A stretch of DNA of 64,000 nt, taken from positions 1 to 64,000 of the forward strand of contig CACAIR010000003.1 of NCBI GenBank assembly GCA_902532565.1. The letters are read 5' to 3'. A program made the position numbers and the translations under genes. The DNA comes from an uncultured Pelagibacteraceae bacterium. GTDB taxonomy: Bacteria > Pseudomonadota > Alphaproteobacteria > Pelagibacterales > Pelagibacteraceae. The notes beneath the pieces are model-generated. The model searched no databases, was not told the DNA's origin, and saw nothing but the letters and a program-made list of their open reading frames with translations. Of this stretch, positions 35,757 to 46,670 are shown in pieces; position 1 is the stretch's first letter; every line of letters begins with the position of its first letter.

Positions 35757-37578
35757 TATTGGTAAAGAAGTAATAAAAAAAGAACTACCATTAATTCCAA
35801 AGTTGCCTGGTGTTTATAGAATGTTAAATGAAAAAGGAGATATTCTTTATGTTGGAAAAGCAAAAAATTTACCAAATAGGTTAAAAAGTTATGTTGCTGA
35901 AAAAAATCATATTATCAGAACAGAAAGGATGTTGTCTCAAACAAGAAAATTGGAGATAACAACAACTTCAAATGAAAGTGAGGCTTTACTTCTTGAAGCT
36001 AATTTAATCAAAAAACATAAGCCAAAATTTAATATTCTATTGCGAGATGATAAATCTTTTCCTTTTATATTTATTGGTAACAAAAACAAATGGCCTCAAA
36101 TAAAAAGACATAGAGGGAAAAAAACAAAAGAGGGTTTTTATTTTGGACCTTTTGCTTCAGCAGGCTCAGCTAATTGGACAATAAAGATGATACAAAAAAT
36201 TTTTCATTTAAGAGTTTGTGATGATACTGTCTTTAAGAACAGGCAACGTCCTTGTATATTATATCAAATAAAAAGATGTTCTGGTCCATGTGTTGGTTAC
36301 ATAGAGGAGTATGAATATAAAAAAACTGTTGAGGATGCAATTGAATTTGTTTCTGGCAAGTCAAGAAAAATTCAGAAAAATCTCTCAGACCAAATGGAAA
36401 AAGCTAGTGATGGTTTAGATTTTGAAAAAGCAGTAATTTTACGGGATAGAATAAAATCTTTAAACATTATTCAATCATCTCAAAGAATTAACGAAGCAAA
36501 TTTAATTGAGGCTGATGTAATTGCTGGCTACAAAGAGTCGGGTAAAACTTGCATTCAAGTTTTCTTTTATCGCTCAAAACAGAATTGGGGTAATCAAGCT
36601 TTTTTTCCAAAACATGACCCTGATGAAAAACTAAGTGAAATATTGAATTCTTTTGTTTCTCAATTTTATGAGAATAAAAGTGTTCCTTCATCTATAATAT
36701 TATCTGAAGAAATTAAAGAAAAAATTTTAATTGAAAAAACTCTTTCTCAAAAAGAAGAAAAGCAAATAAATATTTCTATTGCGAAAAAAGGATCAAAATT
36801 AAAAGTAATTAATCAAGCAATAAAAAATGCAAAAGATAGCTTGAATAGAAAGCTTTATGAAAGTCAAAATAATAGAGAGCTTTTTGATGCAGTAGCAAGT
36901 AAATTTAATCTAGAAACAAATATTAATTTGGTAGAAGTTTATGATAATAGCCATATACAAGGAACTAATAGTGTAGGAGCATTAATTGCCTATGGAGATG
37001 AAGGATTTATAAAAAAAAGATACAGAAAATTTAATATAAAAATTAAAAATAACGAACAAGATGACTATGGAATGATGCGTGAAGTTCTTAATCGAAGATT
37101 TAAAAGAGCTATACAAGAAAAAGAAAATTACCTTACTTTTCCTGATCTAGTTCTGATTGATGGCGGAAAAGGTCAATATTCAGTTGCAAGAGAAACTCTT
37201 AATGAACTTGGGCTTCATGATTTACCAATAGTTGCGATAGCTAAGGGAAAACAAAGAAATAGTGGGAATGAGACTTTTTTTCATGATGGTAAAGAGTTTA
37301 AATTCTTTAAAAATGACCCCACTCTCTTCTTTCTTCAAAGAATAAGAGATGAATCACATAGGTTTGCAATAAGTGCTCACAGAGCTAGGAGGAAAAAAGG
37401 AATAAGCAAATCTTTACTTGATCAAATTGAAGGCATAGGTTCCATAAGAAAAAGGGCATTATTAAATCATTTTGGCTCTGCAAGAGCTGTTGAGTCTGCA
37501 AGCTTAGATGAAATTAAATCAGTTGAAGGTGTTGAGGCAAAAGTTGCGAAAAAGATATATAACTTCTTCCATGAATAA
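35743..37578 (+). CDS. uvrC: Excinuclease ABC subunit C (ATG 35743 preferred)
   Basis: [60 protein letters not shown]; HhH C-terminus. Confidence 0.96.
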   Translation: MIISDIGKEVIKKELPLIPKLPGVYRMLNEKGDILYVGKAKNLPNRLKSYVAEKNHIIRTERMLSQTRKLEITTTSNESEALLLEANLIKKHKPKFNILLRDDKSFPFIFIGNKNKWPQIKRHRGKKTKEGFYFGPFASAGSANWTIKMIQKIFHLRVCDDTVFKNRQRPCILYQIKRCSGPCVGYIEEYEYKKTVEDAIEFVSGKSRKIQKNLSDQMEKASDGLDFEKAVILRDRIKSLNIIQSSQRINEANLIEADVIAGYKESGKTCIQVFFYRSKQNWGNQAFFPKHDPDEKLSEILNSFVSQFYENKSVPSSIILSEEIKEKILIEKTLSQKEEKQINISIAKKGSKLKVINQAIKNAKDSLNRKLYESQNNRELFDAVASKFNLETNINLVEVYDNSHIQGTNSVGALIAYGDEGFIKKRYRKFNIKIKNNEQDDYGMMREVLNRRFKRAIQEKENYLTFPDLVLIDGGKGQYSVARETLNELGLHDLPIVAIAKGKQRNSGNETFFHDGKEFKFFKNDPTLFFLQRIRDESHRFAISAHRARRKKGISKSLLDQIEGIGSIRKRALLNHFGSARAVESASLDEIKSVEGVEAKVAKKIYNFFHE

Positions 37579-37586
37579 ATTTTATA

Positions 37587-38171
37587 ATGCTTAGAAAAAT
37601 ACCAAATATTTTAACTGTAGGTCGAATTCTGATTGTACCTTTTTTTGTATTAGCATTTTACTTGCCTGGTTTTTATGGAGATCTAACAGCTTTAATATTA
37701 TTTATTGTTGCCTCATTTACTGATTTTTTAGATGGAATGCTGGCTAGATTGCTGGGTGAAGAATCTAAGCTTGGTGAATTATTAGATCCAATAGCTGATA
37801 AAATTATTGTCGCCACTGCTTTAATTTTGTTAGTCATGGATGGAACTATTCGGAACTATGAGGTAATCGCTGCAATAATTATACTCACAAGAGAAATATT
37901 AATTTCTGGTTTGAGAGAATTCTTGGCAAAAGGAAAAATTAAATTGCCAGTCTCAAGCCTTGCAAAATTAAAAACTGTTTTACAAATGGTATCAATAGCT
38001 CTTCTGCTCTCAGGGGAAACGGGAAATAAAATTATTAATTTTCAGGATTATAACGCTCAAACTATTGGAATAATTTTCCTATGGCTTTCTGCTGCTCTGA
38101 CACTTTTTACTGGATACGAATATATGCGTAAAGGAATTGACCACGCTATATCTGAAGACAATAAAGATTAA
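37587..38171 (+). CDS. pgsA: CDP-diacylglycerol--glycerol-3-phosphate 3-phosphatidyltransferase
   Basis: IPNILTVGRI; DFLDGMLAR...LGELLDPIADK CDP-alcohol phosphotransferase motif. Confidence 0.93.
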   Translation: MLRKIPNILTVGRILIVPFFVLAFYLPGFYGDLTALILFIVASFTDFLDGMLARLLGEESKLGELLDPIADKIIVATALILLVMDGTIRNYEVIAAIIILTREILISGLREFLAKGKIKLPVSSLAKLKTVLQMVSIALLLSGETGNKIINFQDYNAQTIGIIFLWLSAALTLFTGYEYMRKGIDHAISEDNKD

Positions 38172-39049
38172 GCTGCTTTTTTCTTTCTAACTAAAATTTG
38201 ATAACTTTTATTTAGATCTATAATTAAGTCACAAACTTTAAACTGATTTTCAGCTATACATGAAACTGGTGTAACTTCTGCGGCTGTTCCAGTCAGAAAA
38301 CATCCCTCAAAATTGGATAACTCTGAAGGGTTTATTTTTCTTTCATGAACTTTAATATTTTTTGATTTAGCAATTTCGATAACTGTTCGTCTTGTTATAC
38401 CATCCAAAAATGAATCTGGTATCGGGGTATGTATCTCACTATTTTTATCTTTAAAAAAAATATTTGCTCCTGTTGCTTCTGCAATATTGCCTTCATGATC
38501 TAACATTAAAGAGTCAGTATATCCTTGGCTTTCTGCTTCATGTTTTGATAGAGTACAAATCATATAAAGACCTGATGCTTTAGTGTCCCAAGGAATTGTG
38601 TTGGGTGCTGGTCTTCTCCAACTAGAAATATTTAATGTTATTCCATCAATTTTTAATTTCGGATCAAAATATGAGCCCCATTCCCAAGTTGCTATAGCTA
38701 CATGAATTTTTGTTTGTTGTGCAGAAATTGCCATCATTTCACTACCTCTCCATATTGTAGGTCTAACATAACCATTCTCAACTTTTTGAACTGCTATAAT
38801 TTGATTGCAGGCATCGTTAATCTCTGCCTCAGAATAGGGAACCTTCATTCCCATTCTTTTTGCAGAATAAAAAAGTCTAGCTGTGTGCTCCTCTAATTTG
38901 AATATTGAACCATCATAAACTCTTTCTCCTTCAAAAACACAACTCGCATAGTGTAATCCATGATTTAGAATATGAATATTAGCATCTGCCCAGTCAACAA
39001 GCTCACTATTATACCAAATTTTTCCTGATCTTTTATCGTAAGGTATCAT
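38168..39049 (-). CDS. ilvE: Branched-chain amino acid aminotransferase
   Basis: GLHYASCVFEGERVY, WDTKASGLYM, EATGANIFF, GCFLTGTAAEVTPV. Confidence 0.93.
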   Translation of the reverse strand: MIPYDKRSGKIWYNSELVDWADANIHILNHGLHYASCVFEGERVYDGSIFKLEEHTARLFYSAKRMGMKVPYSEAEINDACNQIIAVQKVENGYVRPTIWRGSEMMAISAQQTKIHVAIATWEWGSYFDPKLKIDGITLNISSWRRPAPNTIPWDTKASGLYMICTLSKHEAESQGYTDSLMLDHEGNIAEATGANIFFKDKNSEIHTPIPDSFLDGITRRTVIEIAKSKNIKVHERKINPSELSNFEGCFLTGTAAEVTPVSCIAENQFKVCDLIIDLNKSYQILVRKKKAA

Positions 39050-39116
39050 TTATGAAATAAAATTATTACTGAAAATTATCTTTGTATCTGTAATATGTCA
39101 ATATAACTTACCAACC

Positions 39117-39554
39117 ATGAAAGAACTTTTATATTTAAAAGATAATCAGTTAAAAGATCTAATCGAAAAATTGATTATAGGATATAGAGATATTTTTTCA
39201 GATTCAAAAAAAATCCTAGATAGATATTCTATTGGACTAGCCCATAATAAGGTGATCCATTTATTATCTATGTATGAAGGAATTTCTATTTCTGAATTAT
39301 TAAAAAGACTAAAAGTTACTAAACAGAGTCTTAATAGAGTTCTTAAAGACTTAGTTAAATTAGAGGCTATTGAATTTAAAAAAAATAAAAATGACACTAG
39401 GATAAAACATGTTTTTTTAAACGAAAAAGGTAAAGTAATTTCTAATGAAATTTTTCAGGTACAAAAGAAAAGAATTTATAATGCATTACTCAACTCTAAA
39501 TCTGAGGAAGTATTGAACTTTGATAGTGTACTAAATAAAATTATAAATGGATAA
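39117..39554 (+). CDS. MarR-family regulator (PetP-like context)
   Basis: wHTH: EGISISELLKRLKVTKQSLNRVLKDLVKLEAIEFKKNKNDTRIKHVFL; overlaps response regulator. Confidence 0.82.
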   Translation: MKELLYLKDNQLKDLIEKLIIGYRDIFSDSKKILDRYSIGLAHNKVIHLLSMYEGISISELLKRLKVTKQSLNRVLKDLVKLEAIEFKKNKNDTRIKHVFLNEKGKVISNEIFQVQKKRIYNALLNSKSEEVLNFDSVLNKIING

Positions 39555-40224
39555 TTTTTTAGCTCATATTCTTATAGTTGATGATGATGAGGGAATAAGG
39601 TCATTAGTAAAAAAATATTTAAATGAAAATCAATATTTAATTAATACTGCTAGTAATGCTGAAGATGCCTCAAAAAAAATCAAAATAATTAAATTTGACT
39701 TAATAATTCTTGATATAATGATGCCTGGTAAAAGTGGTTTAGAATTTATAAAAGAAAATAAAAAAAATCTTGATACCCCAGTTATATTGTTAACTGCAAA
39801 AGGCCAGCCAGATGAACGAGTGGAAGGTTTAGAAATTGGTGCTGATGACTATTTGCCAAAACCATTTGAACCAAAGGAATTGCTTTTAAGAATAAAAAAT
39901 ATTTTGAGTAAAACAAAAAAAATTGATCAAAAAAGAGTAATAGAATTCGAAAATGTTAAGGTTGATTTGAATAAACTATTAATAATAAAAAATGAAACAG
40001 AGTACAAAATAAACAATACTGAAAAAATTATTTTGGAAAAAATGATTAATAACCCTGGAAAAATTTTTGATAGAATGGAGATAGGTAAGTTAATTGACTT
40101 AGAAAAAGAAAGATCGATTGATGTAATAATTACAAGATTAAGAAAGAAAATAGAATTAGATCCAAAGAATCCTAAATTTCTGCAAACAATAAGAGGTGCT
40201 GGCTATGTTTTATGGATTGAATAA
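39547..40224 (+). CDS. OmpR-family response regulator (PetR-like context)
   Basis: ILIVDDDEGIR, DLIILDIMMPGKSG, LLTAKG, ADDYLPKPF; C-terminal wHTH. Confidence 0.93.
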   Translation: MDNFLAHILIVDDDEGIRSLVKKYLNENQYLINTASNAEDASKKIKIIKFDLIILDIMMPGKSGLEFIKENKKNLDTPVILLTAKGQPDERVEGLEIGADDYLPKPFEPKELLLRIKNILSKTKKIDQKRVIEFENVKVDLNKLLIIKNETEYKINNTEKIILEKMINNPGKIFDRMEIGKLIDLEKERSIDVIITRLRKKIELDPKNPKFLQTIRGAGYVLWIE

Positions 40225-41524
40225 ATTTATTAAAAATTTGCTTCCTAAAAGATTATTTTATAGAGCACTATTAATTGTAGCAATTCCAGTAATAGTACTA
40301 CAAATAATAATCACAATTGTATTTTTCGATAGCCTATGGATAAAGACAAACCAAGGTATGACTAGAGCATTGGTTAATGAAGTAAAAACTTTTATTGAAG
40401 TTTATAAAAATGATAATTATGACAAAAATGAAATAACCAATCTTTTTTCAGTTTATCAAGATTTAAATATTGAGTTTATTAAGGATAAAAAGTTTAATTA
40501 TGATTATTCTGAGAGGTGGTTTAGCCCCATAGATAGAACCCTAAGAAGAGAATTAAAATCTAGGTTTGGTATTGGGGGGTATTGGTTCAATACAACAAAT
40601 TACAAAGAGTTAATTGACTTAAGAATTAAATATCAAAATGGTTATTTTAAATTTTTGATACCTAAAGATAGGCTTACAAGTTCATCTGCTAGAATTTTTG
40701 GTTTATGGATCACGGTCCCAGCATTCATTATGATAATTATATCATTAATATTTCTGAAGAATCAAACTCGGCCTATCACTGCTCTCGCTAAAGCTGCTGA
40801 AAAATTTGGTAAAGGAGAGGAAATTGAAGACTTCAAACCCTCAGGCGCATCTGAAATAAGACAAGCTGGTTTAGAATTTGATCGAATGAGAAAAAGAATA
40901 TTTAGGCATCTAAATCAAAGATCCGAAATGCTATCTGGTATAAGTCATGATCTCAGAACGCCATTAACCAGAATGAAATTACAAACTGCTTTTATTAATG
41001 ACAAAGATATTTCAAGTAAATTGGTCGAAGATATCAATGAAATGGAAAAAATGTTGAATGAATACCTTCAATTCACAAGTTCAACATATGTAGAAAAAGA
41101 TGAATTATTCAATTTGAGTGAATTACTAAACCAAATTATTAAAAAATATAATAATAATGATATCTCAAAAAACATTAACGAAAGAGTCTATTTAAATGGG
41201 AGAAAAAATTTAATTAATCGTTGTATAAATAATTTGATTGATAATGCTTTAAAATATGGAAAAAAAATTAATATAGAGCTATCAAAAAAAAGCACGAATA
41301 TATTTATCAAAATTGAAGATGATGGTCCAGGAATACCAGAAAAAGAATATAATAATGTCTTTAAACCGTTTTATAAAATAGATAAAGGCAGAGGTGAAAA
41401 AAGGTCCAGTGTGGGTTTGGGTCTTTCAATTGCCTCCGATATTATTCGCTCTCATGGTGGAAATATAAAATTAGAAAAATCTAAATTAAATGGACTTGAA
41501 GTTAGGATCTTTTTACCCGTTTAA
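40205..41524 (+). CDS. EnvZ-like sensor histidine kinase (start 40196 or 40205)
   Basis: HAMP, SGISHDLRTPLTRMKLQ H-box, N box, DDGPGIPE, GLGLSIASDII. Confidence 0.92.
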   Translation: MFYGLNKFIKNLLPKRLFYRALLIVAIPVIVLQIIITIVFFDSLWIKTNQGMTRALVNEVKTFIEVYKNDNYDKNEITNLFSVYQDLNIEFIKDKKFNYDYSERWFSPIDRTLRRELKSRFGIGGYWFNTTNYKELIDLRIKYQNGYFKFLIPKDRLTSSSARIFGLWITVPAFIMIIISLIFLKNQTRPITALAKAAEKFGKGEEIEDFKPSGASEIRQAGLEFDRMRKRIFRHLNQRSEMLSGISHDLRTPLTRMKLQTAFINDKDISSKLVEDINEMEKMLNEYLQFTSSTYVEKDELFNLSELLNQIIKKYNNNDISKNINERVYLNGRKNLINRCINNLIDNALKYGKKINIELSKKSTNIFIKIEDDGPGIPEKEYNNVFKPFYKIDKGRGEKRSSVGLGLSIASDIIRSHGGNIKLEKSKLNGLEVRIFLPV

Positions 41525-41753
41525 CTTTTTTTTTCTTTTGCGGTTGTAATTTTTCAAGTTTTTTCTCTAAAGTTTCAACCCTTTTTGATAAAACCTCAAA
41601 TTCATCTTTGCTTGTAAGTTTCATTTTAAAAACAATTTCATCTCTTTTAGATTTTAAGATTGTAATTATTTCATTTCCTATATCTCTTGATGAAACAAGG
41701 CCTTGTTCAAACAATTTTGTGATTTTATCAAATACAAATTTAGAATTTTTCAT
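41502..41753 (-). CDS. UbiK-type accessory factor (BMFP domain)
   Basis: Short protein with C-terminal EFEVLSKRVETLEKKLEKL coiled coil. Confidence 0.7.
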   Translation of the reverse strand: MKNSKFVFDKITKLFEQGLVSSRDIGNEIITILKSKRDEIVFKMKLTSKDEFEVLSKRVETLEKKLEKLQPQKKKKVKRVKRS

Positions 41754-41803
41754 ATATTTATTTAATATCTTATTATATTTATATCCTATATTTATTATTT
41801 ATA

Positions 41804-42571
41804 ATGTTCATTAATAATTTTGACCCAGTTGCTGTAGAGATTTTTTCAATTGAAATACGCTGGTATTCTCTTGCGTATATAATTGGTATTTTAATAGGTT
41901 GGTACTTAGCAAAAAAATTTTTTGTAAATAAAAATATTTATTATAGATTTGATGACTATATAACATTCATTATCATAGGTTTATTATTAGGAGGAAGATT
42001 AGGTTACGTTTTGTTTTATAATTTCGACTTTTATATAAATAATCCTTTGGAGATAATTAAGTTATGGCAAGGAGGCATGTCGTTTCATGGCGGCGTGATG
42101 GGAATAATTATAGCGAGTTTGATATTTGCTAAAATGAATAATGATAAAGTTTTTGATTATCTTGATGTAGTAGCTTTAGTCTCCCCAATTGGTATTTTTT
42201 TTGGAAGAATTGCAAATTTTATTAATTCTGAGCTTTATGGTATCGAAACAAGTATGCCATGGGGTGTTAAATTTATTCAAGTAGATAATTTTTACAGACA
42301 CCCAACTCAATTATACGAGGCATTTTTGGAGGGTATTGTTTTATTTCTAATACTTTTATTTTTTAAAGGAAAAGAAAACTTAAAATTATCCGGAACAATC
42401 TCTGCTTTCTTTTTAATATTCTACTCAATGTTTAGATTCATTATTGAATATTTTAGAGTTCCAGATGAACAGTTGGGTTACTTAATTTTAAATTTTACAA
42501 TGGGTCAACTGTTAAGTCTAATATTTTTCATGGCAGGTTTAATTTTGTTTTATAAAAAAATTAATGTTTAA
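41804..42571 (+). CDS. lgt: Prolipoprotein diacylglyceryl transferase
   Basis: WQGGMSFHGGVMG, GRIANFINSELYG, HPTQLYEA. Confidence 0.95.
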   Translation: MFINNFDPVAVEIFSIEIRWYSLAYIIGILIGWYLAKKFFVNKNIYYRFDDYITFIIIGLLLGGRLGYVLFYNFDFYINNPLEIIKLWQGGMSFHGGVMGIIIASLIFAKMNNDKVFDYLDVVALVSPIGIFFGRIANFINSELYGIETSMPWGVKFIQVDNFYRHPTQLYEAFLEGIVLFLILLFFKGKENLKLSGTISAFFLIFYSMFRFIIEYFRVPDEQLGYLILNFTMGQLLSLIFFMAGLILFYKKINV

Positions 42572-43607
42572 AAGAAATCAAACTTTAACACTCGATAAGT
42601 TCATTGACTATTGTCTTTACGACAAAAAAATTGGGTATTATATGACAAAAAATATTTTCGGTGTGACTGGAGACTTTGTTACCGCACCAAATATTTCGAG
42701 ACTGTATTCTGAAATGTTAGCTATTTGGACAATTAGTTTTTGGGAAAGCTTAGGGTGTCCAAAAAAATTTAATTTAATTGAATTAGGAGCAGGAAATGGG
42801 GAGATGATGAAAGTAATGATTGAAAGTTTTAAAAAGTTTCCTCTATTTATGAATTGTTGCAATATTTTCATCTATGAAAGAAGTCCAAAATTAATTTTAT
42901 TGCAAAAAAAAAGAATTCAATCAAAAAAAATTAAATGGATTAAAAATTTCAAAAATCTAAATAAGTCACCAAATATTTTTTTAGCAAATGAATTTTTTGA
43001 TGCTATGCCTATTAAACAATATTTTAAAGAAGGAAATCATTGGTTTGAAAGATTAATAAAAATATCAAATAAATATAATATTAGTTTTTGGAAAAAAAAA
43101 ATAAATTTTAAAATTTTAGAAAAAAAATTTAATTTTCAGATTTCAGAAAAACAAAATTTTATTGAATATTCGCCCTTAGGTATGAAATACCTAAATGAGA
43201 TTATAAAAATTATAGATAAGAAAAATGGGGGATTATTAGTCGTCGATTATGGTTTTTATGGAAAAAATTTTAAAAATTCCCTGAAAGCTATTTATAATAA
43301 AAATCACTCGAATGTTTTAGAGAACATTGGAAAGTCAGACATAACACATAATATAAATTATTATTTATTTGAAAAGACTTTAAAAAATTTTAAAAATATA
43401 AATAATAATTATACTACTCAAAAAAATTTTTTGACAAATCTTGGAATCTTTCATAGAGCTGAGATCATTAGTAATAATAAAACATTTTCTGAAAAGGCAG
43501 ACATATTCTATAGAATAAAAAGATTGACAGATAAAAATCAAATGGGTGATTTGTTTAAAGTAATGTTAATAAAGAATTCTTTCATAAAATCACGAATAGG
43601 TTTTTAA
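42564..43607 (+). CDS. MidA/NDUFAF7-family SAM-dependent methyltransferase
   Basis: GDFVTAPNISRLYSEMLAIW, NLIELGAGNGEMM, NEFFDAMPIKQY. Confidence 0.85.
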   Translation: MFKRNQTLTLDKFIDYCLYDKKIGYYMTKNIFGVTGDFVTAPNISRLYSEMLAIWTISFWESLGCPKKFNLIELGAGNGEMMKVMIESFKKFPLFMNCCNIFIYERSPKLILLQKKRIQSKKIKWIKNFKNLNKSPNIFLANEFFDAMPIKQYFKEGNHWFERLIKISNKYNISFWKKKINFKILEKKFNFQISEKQNFIEYSPLGMKYLNEIIKIIDKKNGGLLVVDYGFYGKNFKNSLKAIYNKNHSNVLENIGKSDITHNINYYLFEKTLKNFKNINNNYTTQKNFLTNLGIFHRAEIISNNKTFSEKADIFYRIKRLTDKNQMGDLFKVMLIKNSFIKSRIGF

Positions 43608-43609
43608 AA

Positions 43610-44371
43610 TTGATTAAATCAAAAAGATTATCTTGCTTTTCAAAAATTGAACACGGATTTTTCAACAGAAATGGTGGTGTTTCTAAAGGAATTTATAAAA
43701 GTTTAAATTGTGGAATTGGTTCTAAAGATCAAAAGATAAATGTAAAAAAAAATCTTCAAATAGTGAAATCTAAAATAAGATCAAAATCAAAAAAAATTTT
43801 TTTAGTCAAACAAACACACGGGAATCAATTTGTATTTTTAAAAAGCAAATCTAAGATTAAATCTAGAAATGTAATTGGAGATGCAATTATTTGTGAAAAA
43901 AGAGGAATACCTATTGCAGTTCTTACTGCTGATTGTGTGCCAATTTTAATTTATGATGAAAAAAGAAAGATGATTGCTGCAATTCATGCTGGATGGCGTG
44001 GGGCTTACAAAGATATTATTAAAAAAATAATTAAATTTATGATTAAAAAAGGATGCGACCCTAAAAATATGGTTGCTGCTATTGGACCTGCAATATCTAA
44101 GAAAAATTATGAGATTAAATCAGAATTTAAAAAAAGATTTATTAGAAGAAATAAAAAAAATATGAAGTTTTTCTCTTCAAAAGCAAATAAAATTTATTTT
44201 GATTTAAAAGCTTATGTAAAAAATCAAATTAAATTGAACTTAATTAATAATATTGACATTATAAATATTGATACATTTGATACAAAAAATAATTTTTTTA
44301 GTGCAAGAAAATCTTTGAAACTTGGATATGATGATTATGGTAGAAATATATCTGTAATTATGATTAATTGA
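43610..44371 (+). CDS. pgeF: PgeF/YfiH-type (laccase domain) protein
   Basis: KQTHGNQFV, TADCVPILIYD, AAIHAGWRGAYKDI, AIGPAISKKNYE. Confidence 0.9.
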   Translation: MIKSKRLSCFSKIEHGFFNRNGGVSKGIYKSLNCGIGSKDQKINVKKNLQIVKSKIRSKSKKIFLVKQTHGNQFVFLKSKSKIKSRNVIGDAIICEKRGIPIAVLTADCVPILIYDEKRKMIAAIHAGWRGAYKDIIKKIIKFMIKKGCDPKNMVAAIGPAISKKNYEIKSEFKKRFIRRNKKNMKFFSSKANKIYFDLKAYVKNQIKLNLINNIDIINIDTFDTKNNFFSARKSLKLGYDDYGRNISVIMIN

Positions 44372-44378
44372 GCTATCT

Positions 44379-45311
44379 ATGAAATTATTATCTGGAAATA
44401 GCAATAAACCACTAAGCAAAAAAATTGCTAAATTCTTAAAATCAAAACTTGTGAATTCAAGTATAAGAAAGTTTTCTGATGGTGAAATTTACACTGAGAT
44501 TAACGAAAACATAAGAGGAAATAGCATCTTTATTATTCAATCTATTTCATCGCCAGCTAATGATAACTTAATGGAATTGCTGCTTTGTATCGATGCCTTA
44601 AAAAGATCATCTGCTAAAAATATTACAGCAGTGATACCGTATTTTGGTTATGCCAGACAAGACAGAAAAGTTGTACCAAGAACATCTATTTCAGCTAAAT
44701 TAGTTTCTAATTTAATAACCAAGGCTGGTGCAGATAGAGTTGTAACAGTTGACTTACATGCAGGTCAAATACAAGGTTTTTTTGATTTACCAGTTGATAA
44801 CCTTTTCTCTACACCGATTTTTGCAAGACATATCAAGAAAAAAATAAAAAATAAAAATTTAATTTGTATTGCTCCAGATGTTGGAGGGACTGAAAGAGCA
44901 AGAGCTTTAGGAAAGTTATTAAATGTTGGCTTAGCTATAGTGGATAAAAGAAGACCCAAACCTGGTCAATCTCAAGTAATGAATGTAATTGGTAATGTAA
45001 AAGATAAAACTTGTATAATTGTAGATGATATAATTGATTCTGGTGGGACTATTATAAATGCTGCAAAAGCACTTAAAGATAGAGGTGCAAAAGAAGTTTT
45101 TGTTTATATTTCTCATGGTGTGCTTAGTGGTGATGCTGTGAAAAAAATTAAAAAATCAATGATTAAAAATTTAGTCATAACAGATACTATTGATAATGAA
45201 GAAAAAGTTAAAAGTGCCAAAAATATTGAAGTTTTATCAATTTCCAGCTTAATGGGTGAGGCTATTAAAAGAATTTCAAACTCAACTTCTGTTTCCGATT
45301 TATTTAAATAA
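44379..45311 (+). CDS. prs: Ribose-phosphate pyrophosphokinase
   Basis: PYFGYARQDRK, VVTVDLHAGQIQGFFD, CIIVDDIIDSGGTI. Confidence 0.97.
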   Translation: MKLLSGNSNKPLSKKIAKFLKSKLVNSSIRKFSDGEIYTEINENIRGNSIFIIQSISSPANDNLMELLLCIDALKRSSAKNITAVIPYFGYARQDRKVVPRTSISAKLVSNLITKAGADRVVTVDLHAGQIQGFFDLPVDNLFSTPIFARHIKKKIKNKNLICIAPDVGGTERARALGKLLNVGLAIVDKRRPKPGQSQVMNVIGNVKDKTCIIVDDIIDSGGTIINAAKALKDRGAKEVFVYISHGVLSGDAVKKIKKSMIKNLVITDTIDNEEKVKSAKNIEVLSISSLMGEAIKRISNSTSVSDLFK

Positions 45312-45355
45312 TTACCTTGAGTTATTTTAGAACATAAGCTAAAAACCTATTTTTT

Positions 45356-46075
45356 ATGATTTCACTAGAAGCAATTTCCAGAGATAATAAAACTAAAGGG
45401 CAACTTAGTGCTATAAGAAATAGCGGTAATGTACCTGCTATAGTTTATGGTGGAAAAGATAAAAATGAAAAAATCTCTATCTCAAAAAAGATATTAAAAT
45501 TAACAATTGAAAAAGAAAATTTTTTATCAAATATAATTACCCTCTCAATTAACGGAAAAACTCAAAATGTTTTACCAAAAGAGGTAATATATGATGTTAT
45601 AACTGATGAGCCCGTACATATTGATTTTTTAAGAGTTGTGCCTGGAGTGTTAATTAGAATTGAAGTGCCTGTTGAATTTATTAATCATGAGAAATCACCC
45701 GGTTTAAAAAGAGGTGGAGTGCTGAATATTGTAAGAAGAAAAATAGAACTAAAATGTCCAAGTGAAAAAATACCTGAAAAACTAACTTTAGATCTTGATG
45801 GTATAGATATTGGTGAAAGTTTTAAAATTTCATCTGTAAAATTAGAGGATGATGTGATTCCTACAATTCAAGGAAGGGATTTTGTTATTGCAACACTAGC
45901 AGCTCCAACAGTCATGAAAGAACCTGAAAAACCAGTTGAAGAGGAGGCTGCAGAGGGAGAGGCGACTGAGGCAGCAGCCGAGGGTGATAAACCAGCTGAG
46001 GGAGTTGAGGGTGAGAAAAAAGAAGGCGACGATAAAAAAACTTCTGAAAAAAAATCTTCTGAAGAAAAAAAATAA
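45356..46075 (+). CDS. rplY: 50S ribosomal protein L25/Ctc with acidic/Lys-rich C-terminal tail
   Basis: GNVPAIVYGGKDKN, HIDFLRV, CTC-type C-terminal domain; located before pth. Confidence 0.92.
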   Translation: MISLEAISRDNKTKGQLSAIRNSGNVPAIVYGGKDKNEKISISKKILKLTIEKENFLSNIITLSINGKTQNVLPKEVIYDVITDEPVHIDFLRVVPGVLIRIEVPVEFINHEKSPGLKRGGVLNIVRRKIELKCPSEKIPEKLTLDLDGIDIGESFKISSVKLEDDVIPTIQGRDFVIATLAAPTVMKEPEKPVEEEAAEGEATEAAAEGDKPAEGVEGEKKEGDDKKTSEKKSSEEKK

Positions 46076-46109
46076 TCAAAAAATTGAAATCTAAATTTCA
46101 GTAAAACTT

Positions 46110-46670
46110 ATGCTTTTATTTGTAGGTCTTGGCAATCCAACATCAGATAGTGAAAATAATCGACATAATGTTGGTTTCAAAATCATAGACGCAATAAATA
46201 AAAAATTTAGCCTTTCAAAACAAAAACCAAAATTTAAAGGACTTTTGACTACTGGAAATATTGAAGGTGAAAAGGTTTATGCGATAAAACCTTTAACTTT
46301 TATGAATGAGTCAGGGATTTGTATTAGAGAATTGTTAGAATATTTCAAATTTGACGCCAAAGATGTAATTGTATTTCATGATGATCTTGACATTGAATTT
46401 GGAAAAATCAAAGCGAAGTTCGGAGGCTCGAGTGCAGGACACAATGGGATTGCTTCTATTGATAAATTTATAGGCAAAGATTATTCAAGGGTAAGGATTG
46501 GTATCGGTAAACCAAAAACACCTATAGATATTAAAGATTATGTTTTGCAAAATTTTGATGAAGATGAACTTGTCGGTATAAATAAAATTTCTGAGAATAT
46601 AACCGAGTCGATCGGGGACTTAATTAAGAAAAAGTTAGATATATTCGCTAGTATAATTAACAATAAATAA
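46110..46670 (+). CDS. pth: Peptidyl-tRNA hydrolase
   Basis: FVGLGNPTSDSENNRHNVGFK, KPLTFMNESG, VFHDDLDIEFGK, GGSSAGHNG. Confidence 0.95.
   Translation: MLLFVGLGNPTSDSENNRHNVGFKIIDAINKKFSLSKQKPKFKGLLTTGNIEGEKVYAIKPLTFMNESGICIRELLEYFKFDAKDVIVFHDDLDIEFGKIKAKFGGSSAGHNGIASIDKFIGKDYSRVRIGIGKPKTPIDIKDYVLQNFDEDELVGINKISENITESIGDLIKKKLDIFASIINNK

Noticed and set aside
45900-46075. Glu/Ala/Lys-rich, relatively GC-rich repeat-like stretch at the end of rplY
   Set aside because: Low-complexity acidic/basic tails are common in Ctc-type L25 proteins; no distinct element needed
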